This document shows positions 44,580 to 51,904 of a stretch of 64,000 bases of DNA, piece by piece. Under the pieces are notes generated by a model. It ran no database searches. It worked only from the letters and a program-made list of their open reading frames with translations, and was not told where the DNA came from. The position numbers and the translations under genes are program-made. Each line of letters starts with the position of its first letter. The stretch's first letter is position 1. The DNA is from Chryseobacterium caseinilyticum. Its GTDB lineage: Bacteria; Bacteroidota; Bacteroidia; Flavobacteriales; Weeksellaceae. The stretch lies in NCBI RefSeq assembly GCF_014837145.1, contig NZ_JACYFS010000001.1, positions 1,302,001-1,366,000 of the forward strand, written 5' to 3'.

Positions 44580-44963
44580 ATGACTACAGAAGAAAGAATT
44601 GATGCCTCGGAAACCCGAATTTTCAAAGCCGTTTTCCCCAACACAACCAATCATTACGACACGCTTTTTGGAGGCACTGCGATGCAGTTGATGGACGAAG
44701 TTGCCTTTATCACAGCCACAAGATTTGCAAGAAAACGCGTGGTAACCGTAAGCAGCGACAAAATTGATTTTAAAAAACCAATCCCCGCCGGAACTATTGT
44801 GGAATTAATCGGAAAAGTTTCTCACGTTGGAAAAACGAGTATGAAAGTGAATGTTGAGATTTTCACCGAGCAGATGTATTCTTACGAAAGGGAAAAAGCA
44901 ATTACAGGCGATTTTACCTTTGTAGCCATCGACGAATTTAAAAAACCAATTCAAATTTTATAA
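44580..44963 (+). CDS. Acyl-CoA thioesterase (hotdog fold, YciA/BFIT-like)
   Basis: This 127-residue protein is a single hotdog domain. It shows SETRIFKAVFPNTTNHYDTL, FGGTAMQLMDEVAFITATRF with the catalytic Asp region, VVTVSSDKIDFKKPIPAGTI and VGKTSMKVNVEIFTEQMYSY. These match the YciA/acyl-CoA thioester hydrolase group, which release CoA from medium to long acyl-CoAs. The gene is preceded by the cobalamin riboswitch, which is odd because this enzyme does not use B12. Confidence 0.88.
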   Translation: MTTEERIDASETRIFKAVFPNTTNHYDTLFGGTAMQLMDEVAFITATRFARKRVVTVSSDKIDFKKPIPAGTIVELIGKVSHVGKTSMKVNVEIFTEQMYSYEREKAITGDFTFVAIDEFKKPIQIL

Positions 44964-45013
44964 TAGATGATCGGTAGTTTTGACTGCCACTTCATCACTT
45001 TCAGTCTTTATTT

Positions 45014-45055
45014 AAAAGGTTTCGGAAACCTTAATTGTTCGCCGAAACCTTTTTC
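45014..45055. terminator. Bidirectional terminator after the thioesterase
   Basis: The perfect 12-bp stem AAAAGGTTTCGG / CCGAAACCTTTT (45014-45025 with 45042-45053) has a 16-base loop and sits between two convergent genes. Confidence 0.85.
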
Positions 45056-45067
45056 TTTAAATAAGAT

Positions 45068-45319
45068 CTAAATTTCCTGATCTGAAATTTCCTGATCTGA
45101 AATTTCCACTAAAATATCCATCGGAACACTTGTAATAATCCGTATTTCATGATTTTGTTCCCGAATCACTATGTCTGCATCCGAAAAAGTTCCGTCTGAA
45201 TTCTTTCTTTTTACCTTTAAACTTTTTGCATCCAAAAATTTTGCAGGTATTGACAGCGTATAATTGTTTTCGCTTTGATGATAATCAAACTCTTCGCGAT
45301 TGTATTCTTTTGTCTGCAT
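45068..45319 (-). CDS. Small hypothetical protein with C-terminal tandem repeat
   Basis: This 83-residue protein is mostly polar beta-rich (FDYHQSENNYTLSIPAKFLD, SLKVKRKNSDGTFSDADIVI). It ends EISDQEISDQEI because of a perfect 15-base tandem repeat at the 3' end of the gene. I recognise no family. A translated small protein is likely given its well-formed start, but the gene could be a fragment. Confidence 0.5.
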   Translation of the reverse strand: MQTKEYNREEFDYHQSENNYTLSIPAKFLDAKSLKVKRKNSDGTFSDADIVIREQNHEIRIITSVPMDILVEISDQEISDQEI

Positions 45320-45413
45320 TGCTTATTTTTCGAAATAGAAACAATCTGCACACCAAAAGTTCATGCTCTCGCAGATTGTGCGGATTTTGCATATGAAATT
45401 TTATGAAGGAAAT

Positions 45414-45489
45414 GCTTCGACAGACTCAGCATGACATCTCTAATACTAAACGCTTAAGCTACGCATTGTCAGGCTGAGCCCGTCGAAGC
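45414..45489. repeat. Palindromic repeat GCTTCGACAG...GTCGAAGC, copy 1
   Basis: GCTTCGACAGACTCAGCATGACA on the left mirrors TGTCAGGCTGAGCCCGTCGAAGC on the right. The centre holds CATCTCTAATACTA, shared with the element at 8999-9083. Confidence 0.75.
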
Positions 45490-45756
45490 CTTCGTATTTT
45501 TAATAAAATTTGAGGTTAGATAGACTCTTATCCAAAAAATCAGCGCAATCACCAAAATCTGTGGGAGATTAATTCACAATTGTATTGAAAAACAAAAACG
45601 CTTCGACAGGCTCAGCGTGACAACTCTAATACTAAGCGGTGGATAATGCGTGTCAGGCTGAGCTTGTCGAAGCCTTCGTATTTCAAATAAAATTTGACAT
45701 CAGACTAAACTTTAAAAAAATCAGCTTAATCACCAAAATCTGCGTGAGATATCTAA
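45490..45756. repeat. Second copy of the ~190-bp tandem unit
   Basis: A second palindrome, GCTTCGACAGG...TGTCGAAGC at 45600-45673, is followed by CTTCGTATTTCAAATAAAATTTG. That phrase repeats CTTCGTATTTTTAATAAAATTTG found after copy 1. TCACCAAAATCTG also recurs at 45548 and 45730. The spacing of corresponding points is about 185-190 bases, so this is a tandem duplication of a ~190-bp unit. No gene is present in 45320-45756. Confidence 0.75.
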
Positions 45757-46347
45757 TTATTTTAAAACCTTCGCCGATTCCAGATTGAGATTCATTAAAT
45801 GATGAAAAGCCTCTTCCATCTCTTCAGATGCTCTGCAGATGGCATTTTCCAATATTTTTCTTACCTGTACTTCAGTGACTTTAGCTTCAGTCCAGCTTTT
45901 ACCGGATGTGTGAGAGTTTAAAATAAAAGGCATGATTCTGTCGATGGCACAGGCAAAAATAGCGTCCGGTGTTTCTTCCTCTTCAAATTCCATCCAGAGA
46001 TTAAAGAATTCTGAACGGATCGGTTCATCCAAAATTCCGAAAATCTTTTGGGCAGACAGTTTTTCTCTTTCAAATTTGCCAACCATCGCAACTTCATCAA
46101 AAATAAAGGTGTCGCCCGCTTCAATTTCCACCAGATCATGTATGGAAAGCATTCTGATCACTCTTAGAAGATCAATATCTGCCCTGTTTTTGGCGTAAGG
46201 AAAAAGAATTTGTGCTAAAATAATGATCTGCCAGGAATGTTCTGCCGTATTTTCTCTTCTGGAATCGTCGGCGTTGTAATTTCTTCTCTGAACGTTTTTC
46301 AAAGCATCAACGGCGATGATAAAATCGATTTCTTTTTGGATTCTCAT
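45757..46347 (-). CDS. HD-domain phosphohydrolase (YfbR-like)
   Basis: This 196-residue protein has the metal-binding HD motif spread as in YfbR-type enzymes. RRENTAEHSWQIIILAQILF supplies the first His, RMLSIHDLVEIEAGDTFIFD supplies the His-Asp pair, and ACAIDRIMPFILNSH supplies a later Asp. YfbR hydrolyses 5'-deoxynucleoside monophosphates. The chain is similar in length to those enzymes. The hairpin pair ATCGCCCAA/TTGGGCGAT in its upstream region (46384-46432) might fold in the mRNA leader. Confidence 0.82.
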   Translation of the reverse strand: MRIQKEIDFIIAVDALKNVQRRNYNADDSRRENTAEHSWQIIILAQILFPYAKNRADIDLLRVIRMLSIHDLVEIEAGDTFIFDEVAMVGKFEREKLSAQKIFGILDEPIRSEFFNLWMEFEEEETPDAIFACAIDRIMPFILNSHTSGKSWTEAKVTEVQVRKILENAICRASEEMEEAFHHLMNLNLESAKVLK

Positions 46348-46564
46348 CTGTAGATTTTATTTTTTTTTAATTGTCAGATGTTATCGCCCAATCTTCGTAG
46401 TTGCTTGCTTATAAAGTTTTTTGTTGGGCGATTTCATGGTTCAAAAATAATAAATATGGATGTAAAATTGGGTTTAATTAAAATTAAAAAATTCTTAACT
46501 AAAATTTATTAAACTGAAAATCAATTAATTAAATAAATTTATAAATTTATTTTACTACTTTGTA
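46348..46564. other. Gene-free interval with inverted repeat
   Basis: The inverted repeat ATCGCCCAA (46384-46392) / TTGGGCGAT (46424-46432) is separated by 31 bases. Otherwise the region is AT-rich and holds no reading frame. The repeat is upstream of the HD gene on the minus strand and could be a leader structure or an old intergenic element. Confidence 0.5.
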
Positions 46565-46602
46565 TTGCATATTACCATCTTTATTACATATCTTTGTAAT
46601 GT
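46565..46602 (+). promoter_or_regulatory. Promoter and likely operator of the padR operon
   Basis: TTG (46565-46567) is followed after 21 bases by TATCTTTG (46589-46596). The -7 box lies inside an imperfect palindrome, TTACATATCTTTGTAATGTA, which could be the PadR autoregulatory site. Confidence 0.5.
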
Positions 46603-46675
46603 AAGATCGGAATAGGCTCACTGGCCAGGAACTGATTTCTGAAAATTATAACCAATTAATTAAACCTCTTTAACA

Positions 46676-47005
46676 ATGAATACCGAAAATACCAAAGCGC
46701 AAATGCGAAAAGGGATTCTGGAATTCTGTATTTTAAGCCTTATCAACAACAGAGAAATGTATGTTTCTGATTTGATAGACGAGCTGAAAAAAGGAAAACT
46801 GGATGTTGTGGAAGGAACTCTCTACCCGCTCCTTACAAGATTGAAAAACGGAGAATTTCTCTCCTACAGATGGGAAGAATCCACCGGAGGACCACCGAGA
46901 AAGTATTATCAGATCACAGAAAAAGGAAAAACTTTTCTTGCTGAACTGCAAAACACATGGAAAGAACTTACAGATTCTGTAAACCACATCACTCAAAAAC
47001 TTTAA
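46676..47005 (+). CDS. PadR-family transcriptional regulator
   Basis: This 109-residue winged-helix protein shows LEFCILSLINNREMYVSDLI, VVEGTLYPLLTRLKNGEFLS and SYRWEESTGGPPRKYYQITE, all conserved in the PadR family. PadR proteins repress genes of stress or membrane responses by binding palindromic operators and respond to small molecules or phosphorylation. It precedes the PspC-domain gene by 11 bases, and the pair is a common Bacteroidetes arrangement. A palindrome lies in the promoter. Confidence 0.9.
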   Translation: MNTENTKAQMRKGILEFCILSLINNREMYVSDLIDELKKGKLDVVEGTLYPLLTRLKNGEFLSYRWEESTGGPPRKYYQITEKGKTFLAELQNTWKELTDSVNHITQKL

Positions 47006-47016
47006 AAACAAAAGCT

Positions 47017-48741
47017 ATGAACAAAACACTCTCAATAGGACTGGCAGGTTTTTCTTTTACAATAGAAGAACACGCATATATAAAGCTCAGCGATTACCTG
47101 AATGCTCTCAGAAGCTCTCTGGATGTAGCTGAAGCAGACGAAGTAATGCATGATATCGAAATCAGAATGGTAGAAATCTTCAGAGATCTGCTTGGAAAGC
47201 GTGAAGTGATCAATGACAGTGATGTAGAAAGAGTAATCACTCAAATCGGTTCCCCTGAAAAAATTGAAGAACAGGAAGAGGCTTATTATTCTGAAAACAA
47301 TACCAAAACAAAAACTACAGGAACAATTTATTCAGACAGAAAACAACTTTTCCGTGATCCTGAAAGACAGAAAATCGCAGGTGTATGTGCAGGTTTGGCA
47401 GCATATTTCGGAATGGATATTACCGGTATGAGACTACTTTGGATCGGTGTATTTTTGATCCTTTGTTTCGGAGCTCCTGTAATGCTTTTTGTTCCGCTGT
47501 TGTACGTTATTCTCTGGGCGATTCTACCAAAAGCGGCTTCGGCTTCAGATTTTTTGAAAATGAAAGGCAAACCTTTGAATTTTGATAATTTAAAAGAAGA
47601 ATCCAGCAAGATTGTACAGTTTGCAAATGAAGCCGGTACGAAAGCGGGAGAAATTTATATTGAAAGTAAACCCTACATCAATAATACCAGCAGCGGAATC
47701 TGGAATGTTTTAAAATACATCGTCGGAGCTTTCTTCGCATTCATGGCGATCAGCAGTATCATAGGTGTATTCGTGGTTTTCGGACTTTTTGGGATTGATT
47801 CTGATTTCCCTGGAGCCAATGAAATGAAATTCTATTTTGACGACGACGGTTTATACAATCTTTTTGTTGCGATCTGTGTGATTGGATCTTTAATTCCAGC
47901 TGTACTTTTCAGTTTATTAAGTATTAAAATTTTCTCACCAAAAACAAGACTTAGAAATATCGGATGGGTACTTGGAGCACTTTTCATTGCAGTGATTGGC
48001 CTGGGAGCATTCTTCGGAGTGAGTGTTGCAAAAAGAGAAATGATTTATAAAGGTCATAAAGAAGATGTGGAAGAAATTGCCATCAATACTTTATCAGACA
48101 CCCTGTATGTTGACATGAAAAACGTTACAATTCCTCAGAATTTTACGGCTTATGATGATGATTTGTATTCTGACAAAGTTTCTGTTTTCGAAAAGGACTG
48201 GGTTCATGTGGATGTTACAAGAAAAGCGAACATTAAAACACCTTATCTGATCGTAAAAAAAGAAGCGAAAGGTTACAACTTTCCTATCAATGTGAGCGTT
48301 CCTGTAGAAGTGATTGACAATAAAATAATTCTTCCGAATTATATTAAATATCCTTACGGACAGAGATTCAGAGACTACAGCGTAGATTATGAACTCGTAA
48401 TTCCTCAGAATACAATAGTTATCGGATTAAAAGATTACGGTTTGAATTTTAACGGAGATTTAAACAACAACGGAATCAATGATGATGAGGAAAACAATGA
48501 TTTTGAAGGTAATGACAACGACAACTCAGTGAAAATTGAGAAAAACAAAATTACCATCAACGGTTCAACGATTGAATATACCGAAGGCGATAAAGACAGC
48601 GTCATCATCAATGGCAAAAAATATCCTAAGGAAAAAGCGAAACAGATGATGGATTCTGTGAAAGTGGATTTCGAAAAAATAAAGGATGTGGACATTAAAA
48701 TGAATGCCAACAAAAAAGAAATCTCTATACAAACCAAATAA
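47017..48741 (+). CDS. PspC-domain membrane protein
   Basis: From the ATG at 47017 the product is 574 residues. It opens with a cytoplasmic helical region (LSDYLNALRSSLDVAEADEV, DVERVITQIGSPEKIEEQEE). A PspC domain follows near residues 105-165 (KQLFRDPERQKIAGVCAGLA, FGAPVMLFVPLLYVILWAIL). Three further membrane segments lie at residues ~230-330. The C-terminal ~210 residues form an extracytoplasmic Asp/Asn/Glu-rich beta-rich domain (NNNGINDDEENNDFEGNDND). PspC domains sense or buffer envelope stress. The PadR gene upstream probably controls it. Confidence 0.87.
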   Translation: MNKTLSIGLAGFSFTIEEHAYIKLSDYLNALRSSLDVAEADEVMHDIEIRMVEIFRDLLGKREVINDSDVERVITQIGSPEKIEEQEEAYYSENNTKTKTTGTIYSDRKQLFRDPERQKIAGVCAGLAAYFGMDITGMRLLWIGVFLILCFGAPVMLFVPLLYVILWAILPKAASASDFLKMKGKPLNFDNLKEESSKIVQFANEAGTKAGEIYIESKPYINNTSSGIWNVLKYIVGAFFAFMAISSIIGVFVVFGLFGIDSDFPGANEMKFYFDDDGLYNLFVAICVIGSLIPAVLFSLLSIKIFSPKTRLRNIGWVLGALFIAVIGLGAFFGVSVAKREMIYKGHKEDVEEIAINTLSDTLYVDMKNVTIPQNFTAYDDDLYSDKVSVFEKDWVHVDVTRKANIKTPYLIVKKEAKGYNFPINVSVPVEVIDNKIILPNYIKYPYGQRFRDYSVDYELVIPQNTIVIGLKDYGLNFNGDLNNNGINDDEENNDFEGNDNDNSVKIEKNKITINGSTIEYTEGDKDSVIINGKKYPKEKAKQMMDSVKVDFEKIKDVDIKMNANKKEISIQTK

Positions 48742-48750
48742 CCAACCATC

Positions 48751-48817
48751 GAGAGTGGCAGAAGGTGTGGATGAATAGCCAATTGTTTGAAGTTCACACC
48801 CTTCTTCTCTCAGAATA
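48751..48817 (+). terminator. Long hairpin after the PspC gene
   Basis: GAGAG...AGAAGGTGTG (48751-48769) pairs with CACACCCTTCTTCTCTC (48797-48817) around a long loop. It could end the PspC transcript. A second small pair, ACAAAAAAATC/CTTTTTGTG, lies just downstream. Confidence 0.5.
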
Positions 48818-48836
48818 ATCACAAAAAAATCAACTT

Positions 48837-48871
48837 TTTGTGTATTATCAACAGAATTTTTCTTAAATTCG
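48837..48871 (+). promoter_or_regulatory. Possible promoter of the small peptide gene
   Basis: TTTG (48837-48840) and TAAATTCG (48864-48871, one base off TAnnTTTG) are separated by 23 bases. That is a little long but close enough to be a promoter reading toward the small reading frame at 48912. Confidence 0.35.
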
Positions 48872-48911
48872 TACAAAATTAATTAACCCCAACACAAAAA
48901 AATTTAAACAA

Positions 48912-48974
48912 ATGGTACAACTCGTTTTAGAAATTGCAGTAGTGATAGCTGATTTCATCAGCAGTCTGTTTTAA
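48912..48974 (+). CDS. Possible 20-residue hydrophobic peptide
   Basis: A 20-codon frame (MVQLVLEIAVVIADFISSLF, stop TAA) is flanked by a promoter-like pair upstream and a strong hairpin terminator downstream. The expected transcript is therefore only about 155 bases. The peptide is hydrophobic with two acidic residues and could lie in or on a membrane. Short hydrophobic peptides include type I toxins and membrane-protein modulators, but nothing ties this one to either. If not translated, the transcript may be a small RNA. Confidence 0.4.
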   Translation: MVQLVLEIAVVIADFISSLF

Positions 48975-49000
48975 GAGCCATAATATTTCAATATATTTGT

Positions 49001-49036
49001 AAAGTGTAACCATGATGTTGGTTATACTTTTTTGTT
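49001..49036 (+). terminator. Strong terminator after the small peptide frame
   Basis: The stem AAAGTGTAACC (49001-49011) / GGTTATACTTT (49020-49030) has one mismatch. The loop is ATGATGTT and a T-rich tail, TTTGTTTT, follows. Confidence 0.85.
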
Positions 49037-49051
49037 TTAAACTGAATCTTC

Positions 49052-49645
49052 ATGAAAAAGTTATTAGGTAAACTGATCTTAAAAACCATAGGCTGGAAAG
49101 TCGTTTTGCAGGGCGATGCCAACGTTCTCAACAGATGCATTCTCGTGGTTGCTCCACACACCCACAATTCTGAATACCTACTGGGAAACCTCGCCTACTG
49201 GGCGTTGGAAAAACCTATCAAAATTATTATCAAAGACGCTCACACTAAGGCCTGGTACGGCTCTGTAGTGAAAGGTCTTGGAGGTGTAGGAATCGACAGA
49301 AGCCAAAAAAATGACCTCGTAAATTTTGTTGCGAAGCAGTTTGAGAAAGAAGATTTCAGTTTGGTAATTACCCCGGAAGGCACCAGAAGCTGGGTTCCGA
49401 AATGGAGAAAAGGATTTTACCATATGGCTTTGGCAGCAAAAGTTCCTATCGTTTTGGCTGCCGGAGATTTTAAGCGGAAAACAATGTATTTGGGCTACAC
49501 TATTTCTTATGAAAAACTAGCATCATTACCTTACGAAGAAATCATGCAGGAAATTGAAGATTACTACGTAAAATATGACATCGTTCCAAAAATCCCAGCC
49601 AACTGGAATCCGGACATCACGGGGAGCGGGCAAGCGGGGAGTTAG
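49052..49645 (+). CDS. 1-acylglycerol-3-phosphate acyltransferase-like protein
   Basis: This 197-residue protein has the acyltransferase pattern. VVAPHTHNSEYLLGNLAYWA holds motif I as H-x-H-N-S-E rather than the usual H-x4-D. VVKGLGGVGIDRSQKNDLVN follows, and VITPEGTRSWVPKWRKGFYH holds motif II (E-G-T-R). YlyC- or PlsC-like proteins use acyl-CoA or acyl-ACP to make phosphatidic acid. The His-Asp change means activity needs checking. The C-terminal tail runs into repeat-like GC-rich sequence. Confidence 0.82.
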   Translation: MKKLLGKLILKTIGWKVVLQGDANVLNRCILVVAPHTHNSEYLLGNLAYWALEKPIKIIIKDAHTKAWYGSVVKGLGGVGIDRSQKNDLVNFVAKQFEKEDFSLVITPEGTRSWVPKWRKGFYHMALAAKVPIVLAAGDFKRKTMYLGYTISYEKLASLPYEEIMQEIEDYYVKYDIVPKIPANWNPDITGSGQAGS

Positions 49646-49788
49646 ATGCGGTTTACCAGGATTGCGGATTACGGGGTTCGGATTGCGCGATTTGGGTACG
49701 TGATTTGGGTACGTGATTCGAGTAACCAAATATTAACCTACGAAAGAAATCGCAATATGCCATAAGCCATAAGCCATAAGCCATAAGC
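49640..49788. repeat. GC-rich run followed by tandem GCCATAA repeats
   Basis: 49620-49730 is unusually GC-rich and holds two copies of a TTGGGTACGTGATT-type unit. 49759-49788 holds four tandem copies of GCCATAA plus GC. Neither part codes. Base use here differs from the rest of the window. Confidence 0.7.
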
Positions 49789-49821
49789 AAAATTACCTAT
49801 TAATCATTACTCATAAGAAAC

Positions 49822-50256
49822 ATGTACATAAAAGACAAAACTAAAGAAGAAATATTGACGTTCATCAACAATTGGGGTGAAGAAACTTTTGCAAAAACAC
49901 TCGATATTCATTTTACCGACATTGATCTTGAGAATGAAACCTTAACAGCCACAATGCCTGTTTTACCGCGAATTCATCAGCCTTTCGGGATTATGCACGG
50001 CGGAGCAACCTGCGTGTTGGCTGAAACGATGGGTTCAAGCCTCTCTAATATTTTCATTGATGGTGAAAAGTATTTTGGAGTGGGCACCAATATTAATTCC
50101 AATCATCTTCGCGGTAAAAAAGATGGTGTGGTAACCGGTTTTGCAAGGTTTATCCGAAAAGGCAGAACCATGCACGTTTCAGAAATTGAAATTACGGATG
50201 AAAAAGGAAATCTGATCAGTCATACAACGATGACGAATAATATTATTAACAGATAA
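49822..50256 (+). CDS. PaaI-family thioesterase (hotdog fold)
   Basis: This 144-residue protein has the PaaI-type hotdog fold. LPRIHQPFGIMHGGATCVLA is the Asn/Asp-His-Gly-Gly active-site region, AETMGSSLSNIFIDGEKYFG follows, then NSNHLRGKKDGVVTGFARF. It probably hydrolyses phenylacetyl-CoA or a related acyl-CoA. The adjacent acyltransferase gene may share its lipid context, though there is a 176-base gap with repeats between them. Confidence 0.85.
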   Translation: MYIKDKTKEEILTFINNWGEETFAKTLDIHFTDIDLENETLTATMPVLPRIHQPFGIMHGGATCVLAETMGSSLSNIFIDGEKYFGVGTNINSNHLRGKKDGVVTGFARFIRKGRTMHVSEIEITDEKGNLISHTTMTNNIINR

Positions 50257-50279
50257 TCCTACCCGACTGAAAAATATCT

Positions 50280-50310
50280 AAGGTTCAAAAATATTTGAGC
50301 CTTTTTTTGT
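50280..50310 (+). terminator. Intrinsic terminator after the PaaI gene
   Basis: AGGTTCAAA and TTTGAGCCT form a nine-base stem with one G-T pair around AATA. A TTTTTTT tail follows. Confidence 0.75.
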
Positions 50311-50377
50311 TGCATTTCTGCAACCTTTTCATTTTTTTTCATCTTATATATAATTGAAACTCTTAAATTTATACATC

Positions 50378-50836
50378 ATGAAAAAAATTGTATTCTTTCT
50401 TCTTTGCTCTGTTTTTTTTATTCTGAATTCATGTCAGGATGACGAGCAGAATGCAGTTGCACCTGTGCCCATGAACTTTTCATTAATTGGAAAAGGAAAT
50501 TTTTACGGTGGAACTTATGTAACACCACAAAATTCAGTAATTACCAATACTGCCGACTGGAATAATTTTCTTGCGCAGGCAGATGCAACCAACAATGTTT
50601 CAGGAAGTTTTACTGAAACCAATATCAATTTTAACCAGTTTATGATTCTCGTTGCAGTTGATCAGGTTCAGAATAGCGGTGGTCATTCCATCGACATTAT
50701 GACTGCTGTTGAGCACCCTCTAAACATTACTGTAGAAGTAGACAAACTTCTCATTGGAGATGCCACAACCGTAATTACACAGCCTTATCACATTGTGAAA
50801 ATTCAGAAAAGTACAAAGCCTGTAATTTTTCAATAA
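50378..50836 (+). CDS. Lipoprotein with PrcB-like C-terminal domain
   Basis: From the ATG at 50378 the product is 152 residues with a lipoprotein signal (CSVFFILNSC). The C-terminal ~75 residues, FNQFMILVAVDQVQNSGGHS through PYHIVKIQKSTKPVIFQ, match the PrcB C-terminal domain. That domain is found in a protease complex subunit of oral spirochetes and in many Bacteroidetes lipoproteins. No protease gene is adjacent. It is probably anchored in the outer membrane. Confidence 0.75.
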   Translation: MKKIVFFLLCSVFFILNSCQDDEQNAVAPVPMNFSLIGKGNFYGGTYVTPQNSVITNTADWNNFLAQADATNNVSGSFTETNINFNQFMILVAVDQVQNSGGHSIDIMTAVEHPLNITVEVDKLLIGDATTVITQPYHIVKIQKSTKPVIFQ

Positions 50837-50886
50837 TTTATCTGCAACCTTTTTACATTTTTCCATCTTTAGAGAAAAGAATAATT

Positions 50887-51903
50887 ATGAAAAATTTAAT
50901 CTTCCCATTTTTACTTTTACTGACTTTTATTTTTTCATGCAGGGAAAATGACATTGAAGAAAATCTTGAAAAAAAAGTATCTTCCTATGATTTATATATT
51001 GCAGGACGGGAAAACTCTAAAGCTTGCTACTGGAAAAACGGAACAAAAGTTAATTTAGTTAGCGGAGATGATATTTATTTAGAAAAAATTTTTGTTGAAA
51101 ATAACAATGTATATGCATATGGAAGTGCATTAAGCATATTAGATAAGTTCACTTTCTGGAAGAATAATATTAAATATGATGTCTTACAATATTTGGGTAT
51201 ATCTTCAGGATTGTACTTCAGAGTTTTTGACTTTTATGTAGAAAATAATGATATTTATATTCTTGGGCTTGTCGAGAATCCTAATCCTATCACTTCATCA
51301 GTAAGATATCAACTTTGTTATTGGAAAAATGGAGTAAAAGTTATACTAAATACAAGTGCTACTGACAATTTTTCAACCAATTGGCAAGAAATGGCAGTTT
51401 ATAATAATGACGTTTACATATCCGTGAAAAAAGAAAGTACTCTTGGATATTATAAAAATAACATTTACAATCTAATAACCACTAATGGATTCTCTTCAGG
51501 TATTGCAAAAAATTCAAATGGTGTATACATTACTGTACAAGATAATGTAATTTCTAACTCTTATTATTTAAATTTCATAACTGGTCAAACCACAAATTCA
51601 AAATTGGGTTACAAACTTTTCATTGACAATAATGATTTTTATTCTCTTAGTGGATTTAATGAGTATCTAAAAAATGGTACTGTAATACAAGTTAATGACA
51701 GCCAAAACTATAATAATATTAAAGATTTACACGTAGTTAATCAAAACAAATTTATGATCAGAACTAAAATAACCCAAGGTACTATTTTTGGCATTGAAGA
51801 TAAAGTATTCATAAATGGAGTTGAAAATCAACATATTATCCAGGAGATGGGTGGCATAGAATATAAAAACAGCTTTAATTCACTATATGTCGTAGAAAAT
51901 TAA
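50887..51903 (+). CDS. Lipoprotein with repeated YWKNG motifs
   Basis: This 338-residue protein has a lipoprotein signal LTFIFSC. It has repeated beta-rich units containing YWKNG-type motifs (CYWKNGTKVNL, FWKNNIKYD, CYWKNGVKVIL, YYKNNIYNL). Each is followed by NNDIYI- or NNDFYSL-like strands. The arrangement suggests a beta-propeller. It could bind a surface partner. The sigma-factor gene starts one base after its stop codon. Confidence 0.7.
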   Translation: MKNLIFPFLLLLTFIFSCRENDIEENLEKKVSSYDLYIAGRENSKACYWKNGTKVNLVSGDDIYLEKIFVENNNVYAYGSALSILDKFTFWKNNIKYDVLQYLGISSGLYFRVFDFYVENNDIYILGLVENPNPITSSVRYQLCYWKNGVKVILNTSATDNFSTNWQEMAVYNNDVYISVKKESTLGYYKNNIYNLITTNGFSSGIAKNSNGVYITVQDNVISNSYYLNFITGQTTNSKLGYKLFIDNNDFYSLSGFNEYLKNGTVIQVNDSQNYNNIKDLHVVNQNKFMIRTKITQGTIFGIEDKVFINGVENQHIIQEMGGIEYKNSFNSLYVVEN

Positions 51904-51904
51904 A

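Noticed and set aside
44411..44602. 63-codon frame starting inside the cobalamin riboswitch
   Set aside because: The start lies within the aptamer's conserved core and the frame overlaps the thioesterase start, so it is a by-product of RNA sequence.
46384..46432. Riboswitch-like leader before the HD gene
   Set aside because: There is only one 9-base inverted repeat with a long loop; no conserved aptamer core was recognised.
48435..48797. 120-codon minus-strand frame over the PspC C-terminus
   Set aside because: It is the Ser/Phe/Leu-rich antisense reading of an Asp/Asn/Glu-rich domain.
49759..49788. Possible attachment site or CRISPR-like repeat
   Set aside because: It is a simple heptamer microsatellite without spacers or an integrase nearby.
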